Assembly (NCBI GenBank): GCA_902557845.1
Contig: CACEBX010000001.1
Coordinates: forward strand, 62,001 to 126,000
DNA: 64,000 nucleotides
Direction of reading: 5' to 3'
From: Rhodospirillaceae bacterium
Lineage (GTDB): Bacteria > Pseudomonadota > Alphaproteobacteria > TMED109
A program made the position numbers and the translations under genes. The first letter of the stretch is position 1. Each line of letters begins with the position of its first letter. Below the pieces are notes generated by a model. It saw only the letters and a program-made list of their open reading frames with translations, searched no databases and was not told the origin of the DNA. This document shows, in pieces, positions 17,625 through 27,149 of this stretch.

Positions 17625-18674
17625 ATGAAAGTTTATTTAAATTTATTAATTATTTTCTTTGCAGTTATTATTTCTTCTTGTTCTAATAATAACAAAAATA
17701 CATCTTTTCATTTGCCTAAAGTAAGTCAACTAGATGAAGATGAAGAAGTTTTTTTACAAAAAAAAATACTAATTCATGAAATGATTTCAGCCTCAAAACT
17801 CCTTCACAAAACATCATGGCCTATTTTGAAAGAGAATATAGATATTTGTAATCATAAGGGCTCATATTCATTAGGAGTGCTTTTCGCTACTGAACAAGAT
17901 TTGCCTAAAAATGACTCTAGCTACTATAAATTATTGCTTAATAGAGGCATAAACCCTTATTACTTTAAAAAATATAATACAGAGAGCTTTCCCATTATTA
18001 TCTCAGTAGCAAAAAATAGCCCCGCTTACGAGTCAAAGCTAGTTGAAAGAGATATTATTTTAGAAATCAATAGTCAAAAAGTTTGGAATTTTAGAAAAAA
18101 ATTAAGAGAATCATTAACCCACTCTTCTTTAATAAACTTTACAATATTGAGAAATAATAAAATTATAGAAAAAAGTGTTCGAGGAATACAAGCATGTAAT
18201 TACAATGTGCAAGCAATGCCGGCGCCTTCTCCTAATGCATATGCAGATGGAGAAAAAGTCTTTATAACTTTAGCGGCAATAAAGTTAGCAAAAACAGAAG
18301 ATGAACTAGCTTTTCTGATAGGACACGAGCTTGCTCATAATATTTATCACTATAATTATAAAAAAGGTAATGAAGCAAATAATTTTACAATCAACTATTT
18401 AGATATTCCTAAATTAAAAAATCTAAATAGCTTTTTTTTATTTAGCACACATAACAAAGAAACTGAAGCTGACCTAAAGGGTGTGGAGATAGCTTTCAAA
18501 GCTGGCTACTCTCTAGATAATGTAAATGATTATTGGAGAAGGCTGTCTGTATTCAATCCTAGTTTAATTTCATCATCTTCAACAATCTACAAAAGTAATG
18601 CACTAAGAGCAATAATGATTTCAAAAACGTTAAAAAGATTAAAAGCTTCTAATGAAAAAAAGCAAAAAAAATAA
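17625..18674 (+). CDS. M48-family metallopeptidase lipoprotein with PDZ-like domain
   Basis: A 349-residue exported lipoprotein: a hydrophobic start ending in IISSC (lipidated Cys19). A PDZ-like segment follows at about residues 122-160 (SVAKNSPAYESKLVERDIILEIN). The M48 zinc site is HELAH at 234-238, with the third ligand in ETEAD near 285. M48 lipoproteins such as BepA/LoiP are periplasmic quality-control proteases acting on outer-membrane proteins, and the PDZ segment would present substrates. It starts 7 bp after tRNA-Gly and overlaps the MFS gene by 23 bp. Confidence 0.82.
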   Translation: MKVYLNLLIIFFAVIISSCSNNNKNTSFHLPKVSQLDEDEEVFLQKKILIHEMISASKLLHKTSWPILKENIDICNHKGSYSLGVLFATEQDLPKNDSSYYKLLLNRGINPYYFKKYNTESFPIIISVAKNSPAYESKLVERDIILEINSQKVWNFRKKLRESLTHSSLINFTILRNNKIIEKSVRGIQACNYNVQAMPAPSPNAYADGEKVFITLAAIKLAKTEDELAFLIGHELAHNIYHYNYKKGNEANNFTINYLDIPKLKNLNSFFLFSTHNKETEADLKGVEIAFKAGYSLDNVNDYWRRLSVFNPSLISSSSTIYKSNALRAIMISKTLKRLKASNEKKQKK

Positions 18675-19881
18675 CTTTTATTATTATTTATTTGATTGGG
18701 CTAATTCTCCTTATTCAACTATTGTAATCACATTTGTTTTTTCTAGTTATTTTACTAATACTATAGCAAGTAACAAAATTACAGGAACAACTTTATGGGG
18801 TTGGACAATGGCTCTATCTGGTTTTTTTATAGCTATAATGTCACCATATCTAGGATATTTAGCTGATAACAAAAAAAATTTTTCTAGAAATTTTTTAGTA
18901 TTGTCTACATTAATTGTTGCACTGCTGTCTTCTTCTCTCTGGTTTGCAAATGAAAATATAAATATACTTTTATTTTTATTAATAATTTTAATATCAAATT
19001 TATTTTTTGAAATTGGGCAAGCTTTTTATAATTCACAGTTAATTAATTTTAGAGGTGAAAAAAATTATGGAGAATTTTCAGGCAAAGCTTGGGCTTCGGG
19101 ATATATCGGTGGAATATTTTGTTTAATTTTAATATTAACTCTTTTTTTAATTCCAGAAAAATCAATATTAGTTTTAAATAAAGAAGAATATGAAAATATT
19201 AGAATTTGTGGCCCTATAGTAGGAATCTGGTTTTTAATATTTAGTGCTCCTTTTCTAATTAATTGTAAAGAAAATAAATTTAACAAAAAAGAATACTCAC
19301 TATCTAACTTTTTAAATAATCTTAAAGTTTTAAAAAAAGATAAAAATATAATAAAATTTTTTATAGCTAGAATGCTCTATACTGATGGTCTTATTACATT
19401 ATTTAGTTTTGGAGGAATATACGCAACTGGTACTTTTAATTTTAGTTTTAATGATATAATACTTTTTGGTATTGTCATAAACATTGCTGCTGCAATGGGA
19501 GCATACATATTTGGTTTCCTAGAAGATAGAATTGGTGCTAAAAAAGTCATCATAGGTTCTTTAATATTGTTAATATTAGTATGTTTAACAATTTTAATTA
19601 TTCAAAATAAATTATATTTCTGGATACTTGGCACTATGCTGGGTCTTTTTATAGGTTCTATACAATCCAGTAGCAGAACAGCCCTAATTGGTTTATCGGG
19701 CAATCAAAATATTAACTCATTGTTTGGAGTTTATGCTATGTCAGGAAAAATAACAAACTTTCTGGGGCCGTTACTAGTTGCCACCTTCACTGCAATTTTT
19801 GAAAGTCAAAAGGCTGGTATGGCTTCAATTCTAATATTTCTTTGTTTAGGTTTATTTCTTTTTAATAAAGTAAAGCTATAA
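18652..19881 (+). CDS. UMF1-family MFS transporter (Atg22-like)
   Basis: A 409-residue membrane protein of about 12 helices. FDWANSPYSTIVITFVFSSYF at the start is the signature of the UMF1/Atg22-like branch of the major facilitator superfamily; GFLEDRIGAKKVIIGS near 295 is the second-half loop motif of the superfamily. Yeast Atg22 exports amino acids from the vacuole, but substrates of bacterial members are unknown. It overlaps the M48 gene by 23 bp, implying translational coupling. A glutamine/serine-rich IGSIQSSSRTALIG segment near 335 is also typical of the family. Confidence 0.85.
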   Translation: MKKSKKNNFYYYLFDWANSPYSTIVITFVFSSYFTNTIASNKITGTTLWGWTMALSGFFIAIMSPYLGYLADNKKNFSRNFLVLSTLIVALLSSSLWFANENINILLFLLIILISNLFFEIGQAFYNSQLINFRGEKNYGEFSGKAWASGYIGGIFCLILILTLFLIPEKSILVLNKEEYENIRICGPIVGIWFLIFSAPFLINCKENKFNKKEYSLSNFLNNLKVLKKDKNIIKFFIARMLYTDGLITLFSFGGIYATGTFNFSFNDIILFGIVINIAAAMGAYIFGFLEDRIGAKKVIIGSLILLILVCLTILIIQNKLYFWILGTMLGLFIGSIQSSSRTALIGLSGNQNINSLFGVYAMSGKITNFLGPLLVATFTAIFESQKAGMASILIFLCLGLFLFNKVKL

Positions 19882-19932
19882 AAGATTATGAACATGTGGT
19901 AATTAAATAAAGAAAATCTATATTAGTATATT

Positions 19933-20418
19933 ATGATTAAGCAAAAACCATATAATTTTTTAAATTTAAAAATTTATCCCAACAAGTCACTTACACTATT
20001 TACTCTGATTATTTTTTTTATAATATTTTTTCTTGCCACTTCTTTTGCATCATTCTATTTTCTATTTATAGGCGCTTGGCCAGTTTCAATTTTTTTATTA
20101 GCAGACTTTATCGTGCTGTATTTTGCATTTATTAAATATAATAAAGATTCCAAAATGTACGACAGAATAATACTAAAGAAAAAGCTATTAATTATTAATG
20201 TTAGTAAAACAGGCACTAGAAGTTTGGAGATTATTGACCCTACGTGGTTAAGATTAAAGATTTATTCAGATAGTAAAAAACAATACCTAAGTATAATTTC
20301 TCGTGGTAAGTCAGTAGAAGTTGGGAAATTTTTAAACATAAAAGAGTTAGAGGATTTAGCAAAAGTCATAAAAAGTGCTTTGATAGAAAGAGAAAAACTA
20401 TTTACTTTTACTAGCTAA
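19933..20418 (+). CDS. DUF2244 integral membrane protein
   Basis: A 161-residue protein with two membrane helices (about residues 20-40 and 45-65) followed by a cytoplasmic beta-rich domain. That domain contains VSKTGTRSLEIIDPTWLRLKIY and RGKSVEVGKFLNIKELEDLAKVI. This matches the DUF2244 family, which is common in Alphaproteobacteria and often lies near respiratory or DNA-repair genes. Function is not established. Its 3-prime end overlaps dapB on the opposite strand by 21 bp. Confidence 0.75.
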   Translation: MIKQKPYNFLNLKIYPNKSLTLFTLIIFFIIFFLATSFASFYFLFIGAWPVSIFLLADFIVLYFAFIKYNKDSKMYDRIILKKKLLIINVSKTGTRSLEIIDPTWLRLKIYSDSKKQYLSIISRGKSVEVGKFLNIKELEDLAKVIKSALIEREKLFTFTS

Positions 20419-21183
20419 AAAATCTTTCATATCATAAAGACCTACTTTCTTCTTATAAACCCATTTAGCAGTTTCAATTGCCCCTTGAGCAAAAATATTT
20501 CTTGAAGTAGAGATATGCTTTATAATAATTTTTTCACCTTCTCCTGAAAAAATTACACTATGCTCACCTGTTGAGTCTCCAGCCCTTATAGAAGAAACAC
20601 TTACGTTTTTTCTTATTTTGTTTTTTTTTAAAGATTTTTCTATTGATTCTTTTATCGACAAAGCAGTTCCTGAAGGCGTATCTATTTTTTGTTTATGATG
20701 AATATCTGTAATATCAATATCAAAATCTTTTGCTAGCTGAAGAGATATATCACTAGCCGTTTTATTTAAAATATTTGCGCCGATACTCATATTTGGAGAC
20801 CAAAAAATTGGTATTTTTTTTGAATATTTTTTAAATAACTTTATAGTGTCACTTGATAGCCCAGTACTACCTGAGACAAAAGCAACGTTTCTTTTACTAG
20901 CTTCCTTGACAAACTTTAAAGTTGCTTCCTCTAGGCCAAACTCTATAACTACATCTAACTTATTAAAGAAACTTTGAATGCTATCTGATACATAAATATT
21001 TATAGGCGACTCTCCTACCAAATCCCCTATATCTTTTCCTACCATTTTATGTTTAAAATATTCGTTGCCTCCATTTATAGTTATGGCAGGATCATTTATT
21101 GCTAACTTAGCAATTTTTTGGCCCATCTTCCCGGCTACTCCAACTATTCCTATTTTAATAATCTGTTTTTTTTTAATTTTCAT
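20398..21183 (-). CDS. dapB: 4-hydroxy-tetrahydrodipicolinate reductase DapB
   Basis: A 261-residue NAD(P)H-dependent reductase of the diaminopimelate/lysine pathway. The nucleotide motif is GVAGKMGQKIA near residue 15, VSGSTGLS lies near 98, and SPNMSIGAN with DIHHKQKIDTPSGTAL near 150-170 forms the catalytic and substrate-binding part (His-His-Lys and SGTA). It is the last gene of the heat-shock run, 2 bp after dnaJ, a placement seen widely in Alphaproteobacteria. Confidence 0.95.
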   Translation of the reverse strand: MKIKKKQIIKIGIVGVAGKMGQKIAKLAINDPAITINGGNEYFKHKMVGKDIGDLVGESPINIYVSDSIQSFFNKLDVVIEFGLEEATLKFVKEASKRNVAFVSGSTGLSSDTIKLFKKYSKKIPIFWSPNMSIGANILNKTASDISLQLAKDFDIDITDIHHKQKIDTPSGTALSIKESIEKSLKKNKIRKNVSVSSIRAGDSTGEHSVIFSGEGEKIIIKHISTSRNIFAQGAIETAKWVYKKKVGLYDMKDFLASKSK

Positions 21184-21185
21184 TT

Positions 21186-22295
21186 TTAGAATTCTTTTAA
21201 AAAGTTTTTATATCTCTTAACTTTAGGGTTATTGTTCTCAGTCAAACTATCGCTAAACTCAGAAATTAGTTTCTTTTGTTTAGTTGATAAATTTACTGGG
21301 GTTTCAATTTCAGCTTCTACATACAAATCTCCATAGGACCTTGTTTGTAAAATTGGCATCCCTTTCCCCTTAAGTCTAAATTTTTTTCCATTTTGTGTGC
21401 CTGAAGAGATGCTAATTCTAATTTTTTTCCCATCAGGAGAAGGGACTTCAATACTACCTCCATTAGCAGCAGTATAGATATCAATAGGAACATTTAAAAA
21501 AAGGTGTTCCCCCTCTCTGTTAAAAATGTTACTTGATGTCATATTAACATATATATACAAATCTCCAGAAGAACCTGCATTTTTTCCTGCTTCTCCCTCA
21601 CCGCTTATTCTTATTCTAGTTCCCTCATCTACTCCAGCAGGAATTTTTACTGAAAGAGACTTTTCCTTATTAACAACCCCCGTTCCTGAACATTTTTTAC
21701 ACGGGTTTGATATTATTCTTCCTGTTCCTGAACAAGCATTACAAGTTCTTTCTATTGTAAAAAACCCTTGGCTAGATCTTACCTTGCCTGCCCCTTGACA
21801 AGTAGGACAAGTAGTAATATTTGCTTCACCTCCTGAAGATCCAGTCCCATTACAGGAGTCACATTTTGCTAGGGCTCTAATCTTAATAGTTTTTTTTATT
21901 CCTGAATAAGCATCGGATAAGCTTACATTCATATTATATCTGAGATCTGCTCCTCTATTACTAGAAGTATTAGAGCGCCTTGATCCTCCAGTAAATTCAC
22001 TAAATAAGTCTTCAAATATATCAGAAAAACCACCTGCTTGAAAACCTGAAAAACCACCTTCCCCAGGTCCTCCTCCTTCAAAAGCTGCGTGTCCGTAATT
22101 ATCATATGCTGCTCTCTTCTCGGAATCTTTTAAAACTTCATAAGCTTGACTAGCCTCTTTAAATTTTTCTGAAGCTTCTTTATTATCTGGGTTTCTGTCT
22201 GGATGATACTTCATAGCTAAGTCTCTATAAGCTCTTTTTAGAGATGCTTCATCAGCATTTTTATTAACCCCTAATATTTCATAATAGTCTCTCAT
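21186..22295 (-). CDS. dnaJ: Chaperone DnaJ
   Basis: A 369-residue type I Hsp40. The J-domain carries HPD in KYHPDRNP near residue 30, followed by a Gly/Phe-rich stretch (about 75-110). Four CxxCxGxG zinc repeats span about 145-210 ([32 protein letters not shown]), and then come the two substrate-binding beta domains. It delivers clients to DnaK and stimulates its ATPase. It lies 17 bp after dnaK and is probably transcribed from the RpoH-type promoter before dnaK. Confidence 0.97.
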   Translation of the reverse strand: MRDYYEILGVNKNADEASLKRAYRDLAMKYHPDRNPDNKEASEKFKEASQAYEVLKDSEKRAAYDNYGHAAFEGGGPGEGGFSGFQAGGFSDIFEDLFSEFTGGSRRSNTSSNRGADLRYNMNVSLSDAYSGIKKTIKIRALAKCDSCNGTGSSGGEANITTCPTCQGAGKVRSSQGFFTIERTCNACSGTGRIISNPCKKCSGTGVVNKEKSLSVKIPAGVDEGTRIRISGEGEAGKNAGSSGDLYIYVNMTSSNIFNREGEHLFLNVPIDIYTAANGGSIEVPSPDGKKIRISISSGTQNGKKFRLKGKGMPILQTRSYGDLYVEAEIETPVNLSTKQKKLISEFSDSLTENNNPKVKRYKNFLKEF

Positions 22296-22312
22296 TTTGA
22301 AAACTAAAAAGC

Positions 22313-24262
22313 TTAGTTGCTTTTCTTTTCAGATTCTTCATCAACTTCCTCAAAATCAGCATCAACTACATTATCGTCTTTTTTATCCTTATCCTCAGGC
22401 TTCCCTTGATTTGCATTCTCTTTAGCCCCTTCTGAAGATTGATTAGCTTGAGGGTTTTGTTTATACATTATTTCTCCTAATTTCATAGCAGCTGTATTTA
22501 AAGCTTCTAATTTAGCTTTAAGCTCTCCTGCATCTGCATTCTCATCTTTGAGGACTTCTTTTAAATCTACGATAGACTTTTCAATGTTCTCTTTATCTTT
22601 AGCATCTAACTTATCACCATGCTCAGCAAGACTTTTTTCAGTAGAATAAACCATGCTATCTGCTTGATTTCTAGTTTCAACAGTTTCTTTTTTTGATTTA
22701 TCTTCCTCAGCATGTGCTTGAGCCTCATTTACCATTTTATCTATATCAGAATCAGATAAGCCCCCAGATGCTTGAATTTGGATTTGTTGTTCTTTTCCAG
22801 TTCCTTTATCTTTTGCAGAAACATTAACTATACCATTGGCATCTATATCAAAAGTAACCTCAATCTGTGGAATTCCTCTAGGAGCTGGTGGTATTCCTAC
22901 TAGATCAAATTGACCTAAAGCTTTATTATCTTTTGCCATCTCTCTTTCACCTTGAAATACTCTTATAGTAACTGCAGGCTGATTATCATCAGCCGTAGAA
23001 AAGGTTTGGCTTTTTCTAGTTGGAATTGTTGTATTTCTTTCAATAAGTCTTGTAAAAACACCTCCCAACGTCTCTATTCCTAGTGACAGAGGTGTAACAT
23101 CTAATAACAATACATCTTTGACATCCCCAGATAATACTGCACCTTGTATTGCAGCACCTATTCCTACTACCTCGTCTGGGTTAACGCCCTTATTAGGGTC
23201 TTTTCCAAAAAAGTCTTTAACAGTTTGAATAACTATTGGCATTCTTGTCATGCCACCAACTAATACCACTTCATCTATTTCATTAGGAGAAATTCCTGCA
23301 TCTTTTAGAGCTGCACTACATGGATCAATAGTTCTTTTAACCAAATCATCTACCAACTTCTCTAAATCTGCTCTAGTCATCTTTAGCGTTAGATGTTTAG
23401 GCCCTGAAGCATCTGCTGTTATAAATGGAAGGTTTATATCGGTAGTACTTGAACTAGAAAGCTCTATTTTTGCTTTCTCTGCTGCCTCTTTTAATCTTTG
23501 TAATGCAAGCTTATCATTTTTTAAATCTATTCCATTTTCTTTTTTAAATGTGTCTGCTAAAAACTCTACTATTCTTGTATCAAAGTCTTCACCTCCTAGA
23601 AATGTATCACCATTTGTAGCCTTTACCTCGAATACGCCATCGCCTATTTCTAAAATTGAAACATCAAATGTTCCTCCGCCCAAGTCATAAACCGCTATAG
23701 TTCCAGCCTTTTTCTTATCTAGGCCGTAAGCCAAAGCTGCTGCTGTAGGCTCATTTATAATTCTTAGAACCTCTAATCCTGCAATCTTTCCAGCATCTTT
23801 TGTGGCTTGTCTTTGAGCATCATTAAAATAAGCAGGAACTGTAATTACAGCCTTATCTACTTTTGCTCCAATATGTTTCTCAGCTGTCTCCTTCATTTTT
23901 TGTAAAACATAAGCAGAAATTTGACTAGGAGCGTACTTTTTCCCATTTGCCTCTACCCATGCATCATTATTTTCAGCTTTTACAATATTATAAGGAGCAG
24001 TTTTTAGTTCCTTTTGCACTTTATCGTCTTGATAGTTCCTTCCTATTAACCTTTTTATTGCAAATAAAGTATTTGATGGGTTTGTAACTGCTTGCCTTTT
24101 TGCTGGCTGCCCTACCAAAGTTTCTCCTTCACTCGTGAATGCTACCATAGAAGGAGTTGTTCTGGTTCCTTCACTATTTTCAATAACCTGTGCATTTTTT
24201 CCTTCCATTACCGCAACACAAGAATTTGTGGTTCCAAGATCTATACCTATAACTTTGCTCAT
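22313..24262 (-). CDS. dnaK: Chaperone DnaK (Hsp70)
   Basis: A 649-residue Hsp70. [14 protein letters not shown] opens the ATPase domain, [14 protein letters not shown] is near 195, and the substrate-binding domain starts after [14 protein letters not shown] near 395. The acidic tail ends in a short EEVDEES-like stretch. It folds and refolds proteins with DnaJ and GrpE. AAAGGAG stands eight bases before the ATG and an RpoH-type promoter ends about 30 bp upstream, so dnaK can be induced separately from grpE. Confidence 0.98.
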   Translation of the reverse strand: MSKVIGIDLGTTNSCVAVMEGKNAQVIENSEGTRTTPSMVAFTSEGETLVGQPAKRQAVTNPSNTLFAIKRLIGRNYQDDKVQKELKTAPYNIVKAENNDAWVEANGKKYAPSQISAYVLQKMKETAEKHIGAKVDKAVITVPAYFNDAQRQATKDAGKIAGLEVLRIINEPTAAALAYGLDKKKAGTIAVYDLGGGTFDVSILEIGDGVFEVKATNGDTFLGGEDFDTRIVEFLADTFKKENGIDLKNDKLALQRLKEAAEKAKIELSSSSTTDINLPFITADASGPKHLTLKMTRADLEKLVDDLVKRTIDPCSAALKDAGISPNEIDEVVLVGGMTRMPIVIQTVKDFFGKDPNKGVNPDEVVGIGAAIQGAVLSGDVKDVLLLDVTPLSLGIETLGGVFTRLIERNTTIPTRKSQTFSTADDNQPAVTIRVFQGEREMAKDNKALGQFDLVGIPPAPRGIPQIEVTFDIDANGIVNVSAKDKGTGKEQQIQIQASGGLSDSDIDKMVNEAQAHAEEDKSKKETVETRNQADSMVYSTEKSLAEHGDKLDAKDKENIEKSIVDLKEVLKDENADAGELKAKLEALNTAAMKLGEIMYKQNPQANQSSEGAKENANQGKPEDKDKKDDNVVDADFEEVDEESEKKSN

Positions 24263-24292
24263 AATTTTGCTCCTTTAATATCAACTTATTAC

Positions 24293-24320
24293 ATATGGGC
24301 TTTGTATTTAAAATTACAAG
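24293..24320 (-). promoter_or_regulatory. RpoH (sigma-32)-type heat-shock promoter of dnaK
   Basis: Reading the minus strand, CTTGTAA (24320-24314) and GCCCATAT (24300-24293) are separated by 13 bp. This is one mismatch in each element from the sigma-32 consensus CTTGAAA and CCCCATNT. It lies 2 bp beyond the stop of the upstream gene and about 30 bp before the dnaK ATG. The same layout precedes grpE, which supports both sites. Confidence 0.75.
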
Positions 24321-24322
24321 AT

Positions 24323-25351
24323 CTAAACTGAAATCTCAGAAGAACCTATAATTTGATCTAACTTTGATAAATATAGTTCATTTTCTAACTGAATATTACT
24401 GATTAATTGAAATACAAAACTAATAATTACAATTTTATCTTCAAAAACCTTAATCCTGTACCATATCTTACTATTATTAATTTTATTGCTATCATAAGGA
24501 TCTTTTTCTGAGGCAATAAAATAAAACAAATAGTTACTCTTCCCTGCTTTTTTAAGCTTACTATTAGTAATATTTACTTCTTGAGTTATTTCTTGGATTA
24601 GATTTTCTACCAATGTATCTGGATTTTTTTCATTATTATTAGCTTTTTTATTCAGGTTTACAAAAAACCTTTCAACTAAAAATACAAAGTTTGCTTTAAA
24701 ATCCATATAAACATTGGCATATTCATTATCTTTTGCAAACTCCACCTTCCACTTCAAGGGCAATCTTAATTTAATAGTATCCCAAAAGTTATTACTGACT
24801 AATTTTGCATTAGATAGATTGTAATCTAAGCTAGCTAATTCATCATATTTTGATTTATATGGATTAAATTTAACATTACCTATAATTTTTGGAAGCTTCT
24901 TTAAAATTGGAACAATTACTTTTTTTGCCTCTTGGCTGTCAGGCCAAGTAAGCGCAAACCTTATTATCCTAAAAGTTCTTGGTTTTAAAAAAGAAAGTAT
25001 TTTATATATTGTTAGTTTTTCTTTTTCTACTGTTACTTCATAGTTTGTATAAAAAATATCACCTTTTCTTTCTAATCTAAAATTCATATCCTCATCATCA
25101 ATTAAGAATTTCTTTATTTTATCTTCATTATTTAATTTTGGGTTATCAAAGCATTGAATATTTATACCTAAAACTGGATACTTTTCTTCAGAAAATGTAA
25201 CCTCAAGAGTATTAGAATCTTTGATATGTATATTGCAATACTCTGGAAAATATAAAGTGGCAGTAGAGTCTAATAACTCTACTTTTTTATTTTTTTCTTG
25301 AAACTCAATTTTTTTCTTTCTCATTGTTAGGGCTTTCTTCCTTTTTTTCAT
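24323..25351 (-). CDS. Unrecognised two-domain protein encoded between grpE and dnaK
   Basis: A 342-residue protein I do not recognise. It has no signal peptide, membrane helix or evident catalytic motif, and a very basic start. Two halves look alike in outline: residues about 28-155 and 185-342 each run from a strand with a proline (LYFPEY; LRLPLKW) to a buried strand before a last helix ending LPKIIGNVKF or LDQIIGSSEI. This pattern recalls PsbP/Mog1/DUF1795-like folds, so a tandem duplication is possible (inference). The start may instead be ATG at 25324. It overlaps the end of grpE by 20-47 bp, so it should be co-expressed with heat-shock proteins. Confidence 0.7.
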   Translation of the reverse strand: MKKRKKALTMRKKKIEFQEKNKKVELLDSTATLYFPEYCNIHIKDSNTLEVTFSEEKYPVLGINIQCFDNPKLNNEDKIKKFLIDDEDMNFRLERKGDIFYTNYEVTVEKEKLTIYKILSFLKPRTFRIIRFALTWPDSQEAKKVIVPILKKLPKIIGNVKFNPYKSKYDELASLDYNLSNAKLVSNNFWDTIKLRLPLKWKVEFAKDNEYANVYMDFKANFVFLVERFFVNLNKKANNNEKNPDTLVENLIQEITQEVNITNSKLKKAGKSNYLFYFIASEKDPYDSNKINNSKIWYRIKVFEDKIVIISFVFQLISNIQLENELYLSKLDQIIGSSEISV

Positions 25352-25982
25352 AATCTTCTTCTTTATTATGATTATTTTTAGCTATTCCTACCATTGCTGG
25401 CCTTAATAATCTTTCATGAAACTTATAACCATCCTGAACTATTTCACAAACTACCCCTTCGTTAAAATCTTTTGTTGGTTTTTCAAACATAGCTTGATGA
25501 AGGTTTGCATCAAAAGTTTGCCCTAATGCATCTATTTTTTTTACATTAAACTTATCTAGAATATTACTAATCTCTTTTTTGATTAATTCAAAACCTTCTA
25601 ATGTTTTCTTTTCTCCAGTTTCACTCAAGCTATTCAAAGCTCTATCAAAATTATCCAATATATTTACTAATTCTCTTGCTAAAGGCTGAACCCCGTATTT
25701 TGCCATGTCTATCCTATTTTTCTCAATTTGTTTTCTAGTATTCTCGCTCTCTGCCAAAACTCTTAGCATTTTATCCTTGGTTTCCTCTAGCTCTTTTTCT
25801 AGTCCTTCAATTGTTTTTTCTTCGGCATCATATTCTTTTTTTTCTTTAGAGGATTCTTGGTCAAAGCTTGTCTCTTCATCATTTTTTATATTTTCTTTAG
25901 ATTCTTTCTCAAAACTTAGATTGTCATCAAAGCCTTCATCCTGGTCCTCTGTTGATTTATTTTCTTTATTTTCTTCAGTCAT
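25305..25982 (-). CDS. grpE: Nucleotide exchange factor GrpE
   Basis: A 225-residue GrpE. The first 60 residues are strongly acidic and low in complexity, then a long coiled coil (EKELEETKDKMLRVLAESEN.RK near 60-85) leads to the beta domain. That domain carries FDANLHQAMFE and VVCEIVQDGYKFHERLLRPAMV. It releases ADP from DnaK. The acidic N-terminus is longer than in E. coli. An RpoH-type promoter ends about 20 bp upstream of the ATG. Its 3-prime end overlaps the unrecognised gene. Confidence 0.95.
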   Translation of the reverse strand: MTEENKENKSTEDQDEGFDDNLSFEKESKENIKNDEETSFDQESSKEKKEYDAEEKTIEGLEKELEETKDKMLRVLAESENTRKQIEKNRIDMAKYGVQPLARELVNILDNFDRALNSLSETGEKKTLEGFELIKKEISNILDKFNVKKIDALGQTFDANLHQAMFEKPTKDFNEGVVCEIVQDGYKFHERLLRPAMVGIAKNNHNKEEDYEKKEESPNNEKEKN

Positions 25983-26000
25983 AATTTATCCTCTTTTTTA

Positions 26001-26028
26001 AAATGGGTTTATATAAATAAACTACAAG
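26001..26028 (-). promoter_or_regulatory. RpoH (sigma-32)-type heat-shock promoter of grpE
   Basis: On the minus strand CTTGTAG (26028-26022) and ACCCATTT (26008-26001) are 13 bp apart, the same geometry as upstream of dnaK. The site occupies the 47-bp gap between hrcA and grpE almost entirely. rpoH itself is encoded at 60858-61733. Confidence 0.7.
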
Positions 26029-26029
26029 A

Positions 26030-27097
26030 TTAACTCAAAAATTTATTTAAAACTTTAGCTGTAAAATCAACCATGGGAATTATTCTAGCATAATTCAATC
26101 TAGATGGACCTATTACTCCAATAGCCCCCAGAGTATTTGGCATTATTGTTTTACTGTTTCTCTTCAAAGGTGCAATTATCATTGAACACCCTGCTAAATT
26201 AAAAACTTTAGTATTAGAACCTATAAAAACATGAACTCCCATCCCTTTAAGGGTGTATTGCAATATGTTAATAAAGTTTTTTTTATCTTGAATTTCATTT
26301 AATAGTAAATCTAATTTTTTTATATCTTCTTTTTGCTTAATTTTTCCATAAAAAAAATCTCTCCTATTAATTAAGAAATGAGGATCTTCTTTTTCTTGAC
26401 TTTTTATAGCAATCCCTGCTGACACAAGTTTTTTGGACAAAGTTTCAACTTCAGAGTTTTTTTGCTTAAGCTCATCATTGATTATGCTTTTGACTTCTAT
26501 TAAAGTTCTTCCATAAGTTTTTGAATTTATGTAATTTGATGCCTCTATTAAAGAAGAACTTGTAAATCCATTTGGTAATTCTATTAACTTATTTTCTACT
26601 AAACCATTTATATCTATAGTAATAACTAAGGCTCTGTTGTTATCCATTGAAACAAATTCAATATGTTTTAGAGGAACATCAATGTTATTCGGAGCAAATA
26701 CTAGAGATGTACAACTAGATAAACCTGAAAGCTCTTTTGAAGAATGATCTAAAACTTCCATAAGGGTTTTACCTGCAACTGAGCATTTTGCTTGAATGCT
26801 ATCTCTTTCTTCTGTAGTTAGATCTCCTATTTCTAAAATACCATCTACAAAAAATTTTAACCCTTTATCTGTTGGAATCCTTCCTGATGATGTATGAGGT
26901 GAGTAAAGAAACCCTTTTTCCTCTAAGTTAGACATAATTAGTCTTACGGTAGATGGGGATAAAATAGAATTTAAATTTTCTGAAATAATTTTAGAAGAGA
27001 CAGGGCTTCCTTTATTCAAATATGACTCAACTATCTCACTTAGAATAATTCTAGCTCTATCTCCCACATTATTTATTTTTTCTAAATCACTATTCAT
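26030..27097 (-). CDS. hrcA: Heat-inducible transcription repressor HrcA
   Basis: A 355-residue HrcA: an N-terminal winged helix (INNVGDRARIILSEIVESYL, then PVSSKIISE, STVRLIMSNLEEKGFLYSPHTSSGRIPTD) and a C-terminal GAF-like domain. It normally represses chaperone genes by binding CIRCE operators. No CIRCE inverted repeat (TTAGCACTC...GAGTGCTAA) is visible upstream of hrcA, grpE or dnaK here, so its target is probably elsewhere, such as groESL outside the window. It diverges from rph across 52 bp. Confidence 0.95.
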   Translation of the reverse strand: MNSDLEKINNVGDRARIILSEIVESYLNKGSPVSSKIISENLNSILSPSTVRLIMSNLEEKGFLYSPHTSSGRIPTDKGLKFFVDGILEIGDLTTEERDSIQAKCSVAGKTLMEVLDHSSKELSGLSSCTSLVFAPNNIDVPLKHIEFVSMDNNRALVITIDINGLVENKLIELPNGFTSSSLIEASNYINSKTYGRTLIEVKSIINDELKQKNSEVETLSKKLVSAGIAIKSQEKEDPHFLINRRDFFYGKIKQKEDIKKLDLLLNEIQDKKNFINILQYTLKGMGVHVFIGSNTKVFNLAGCSMIIAPLKRNSKTIMPNTLGAIGVIGPSRLNYARIIPMVDFTAKVLNKFLS

Positions 27098-27149
27098 ACT
27101 GTATTTTTTAATATAATATTCTTACTCTTAATACAAAAGAAATATTTAT

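Noticed and set aside
23250-23690. 146-residue frame antisense to dnaK
   Set aside because: A known artefact of antisense Hsp70 sequence; the dnaK frame is complete.
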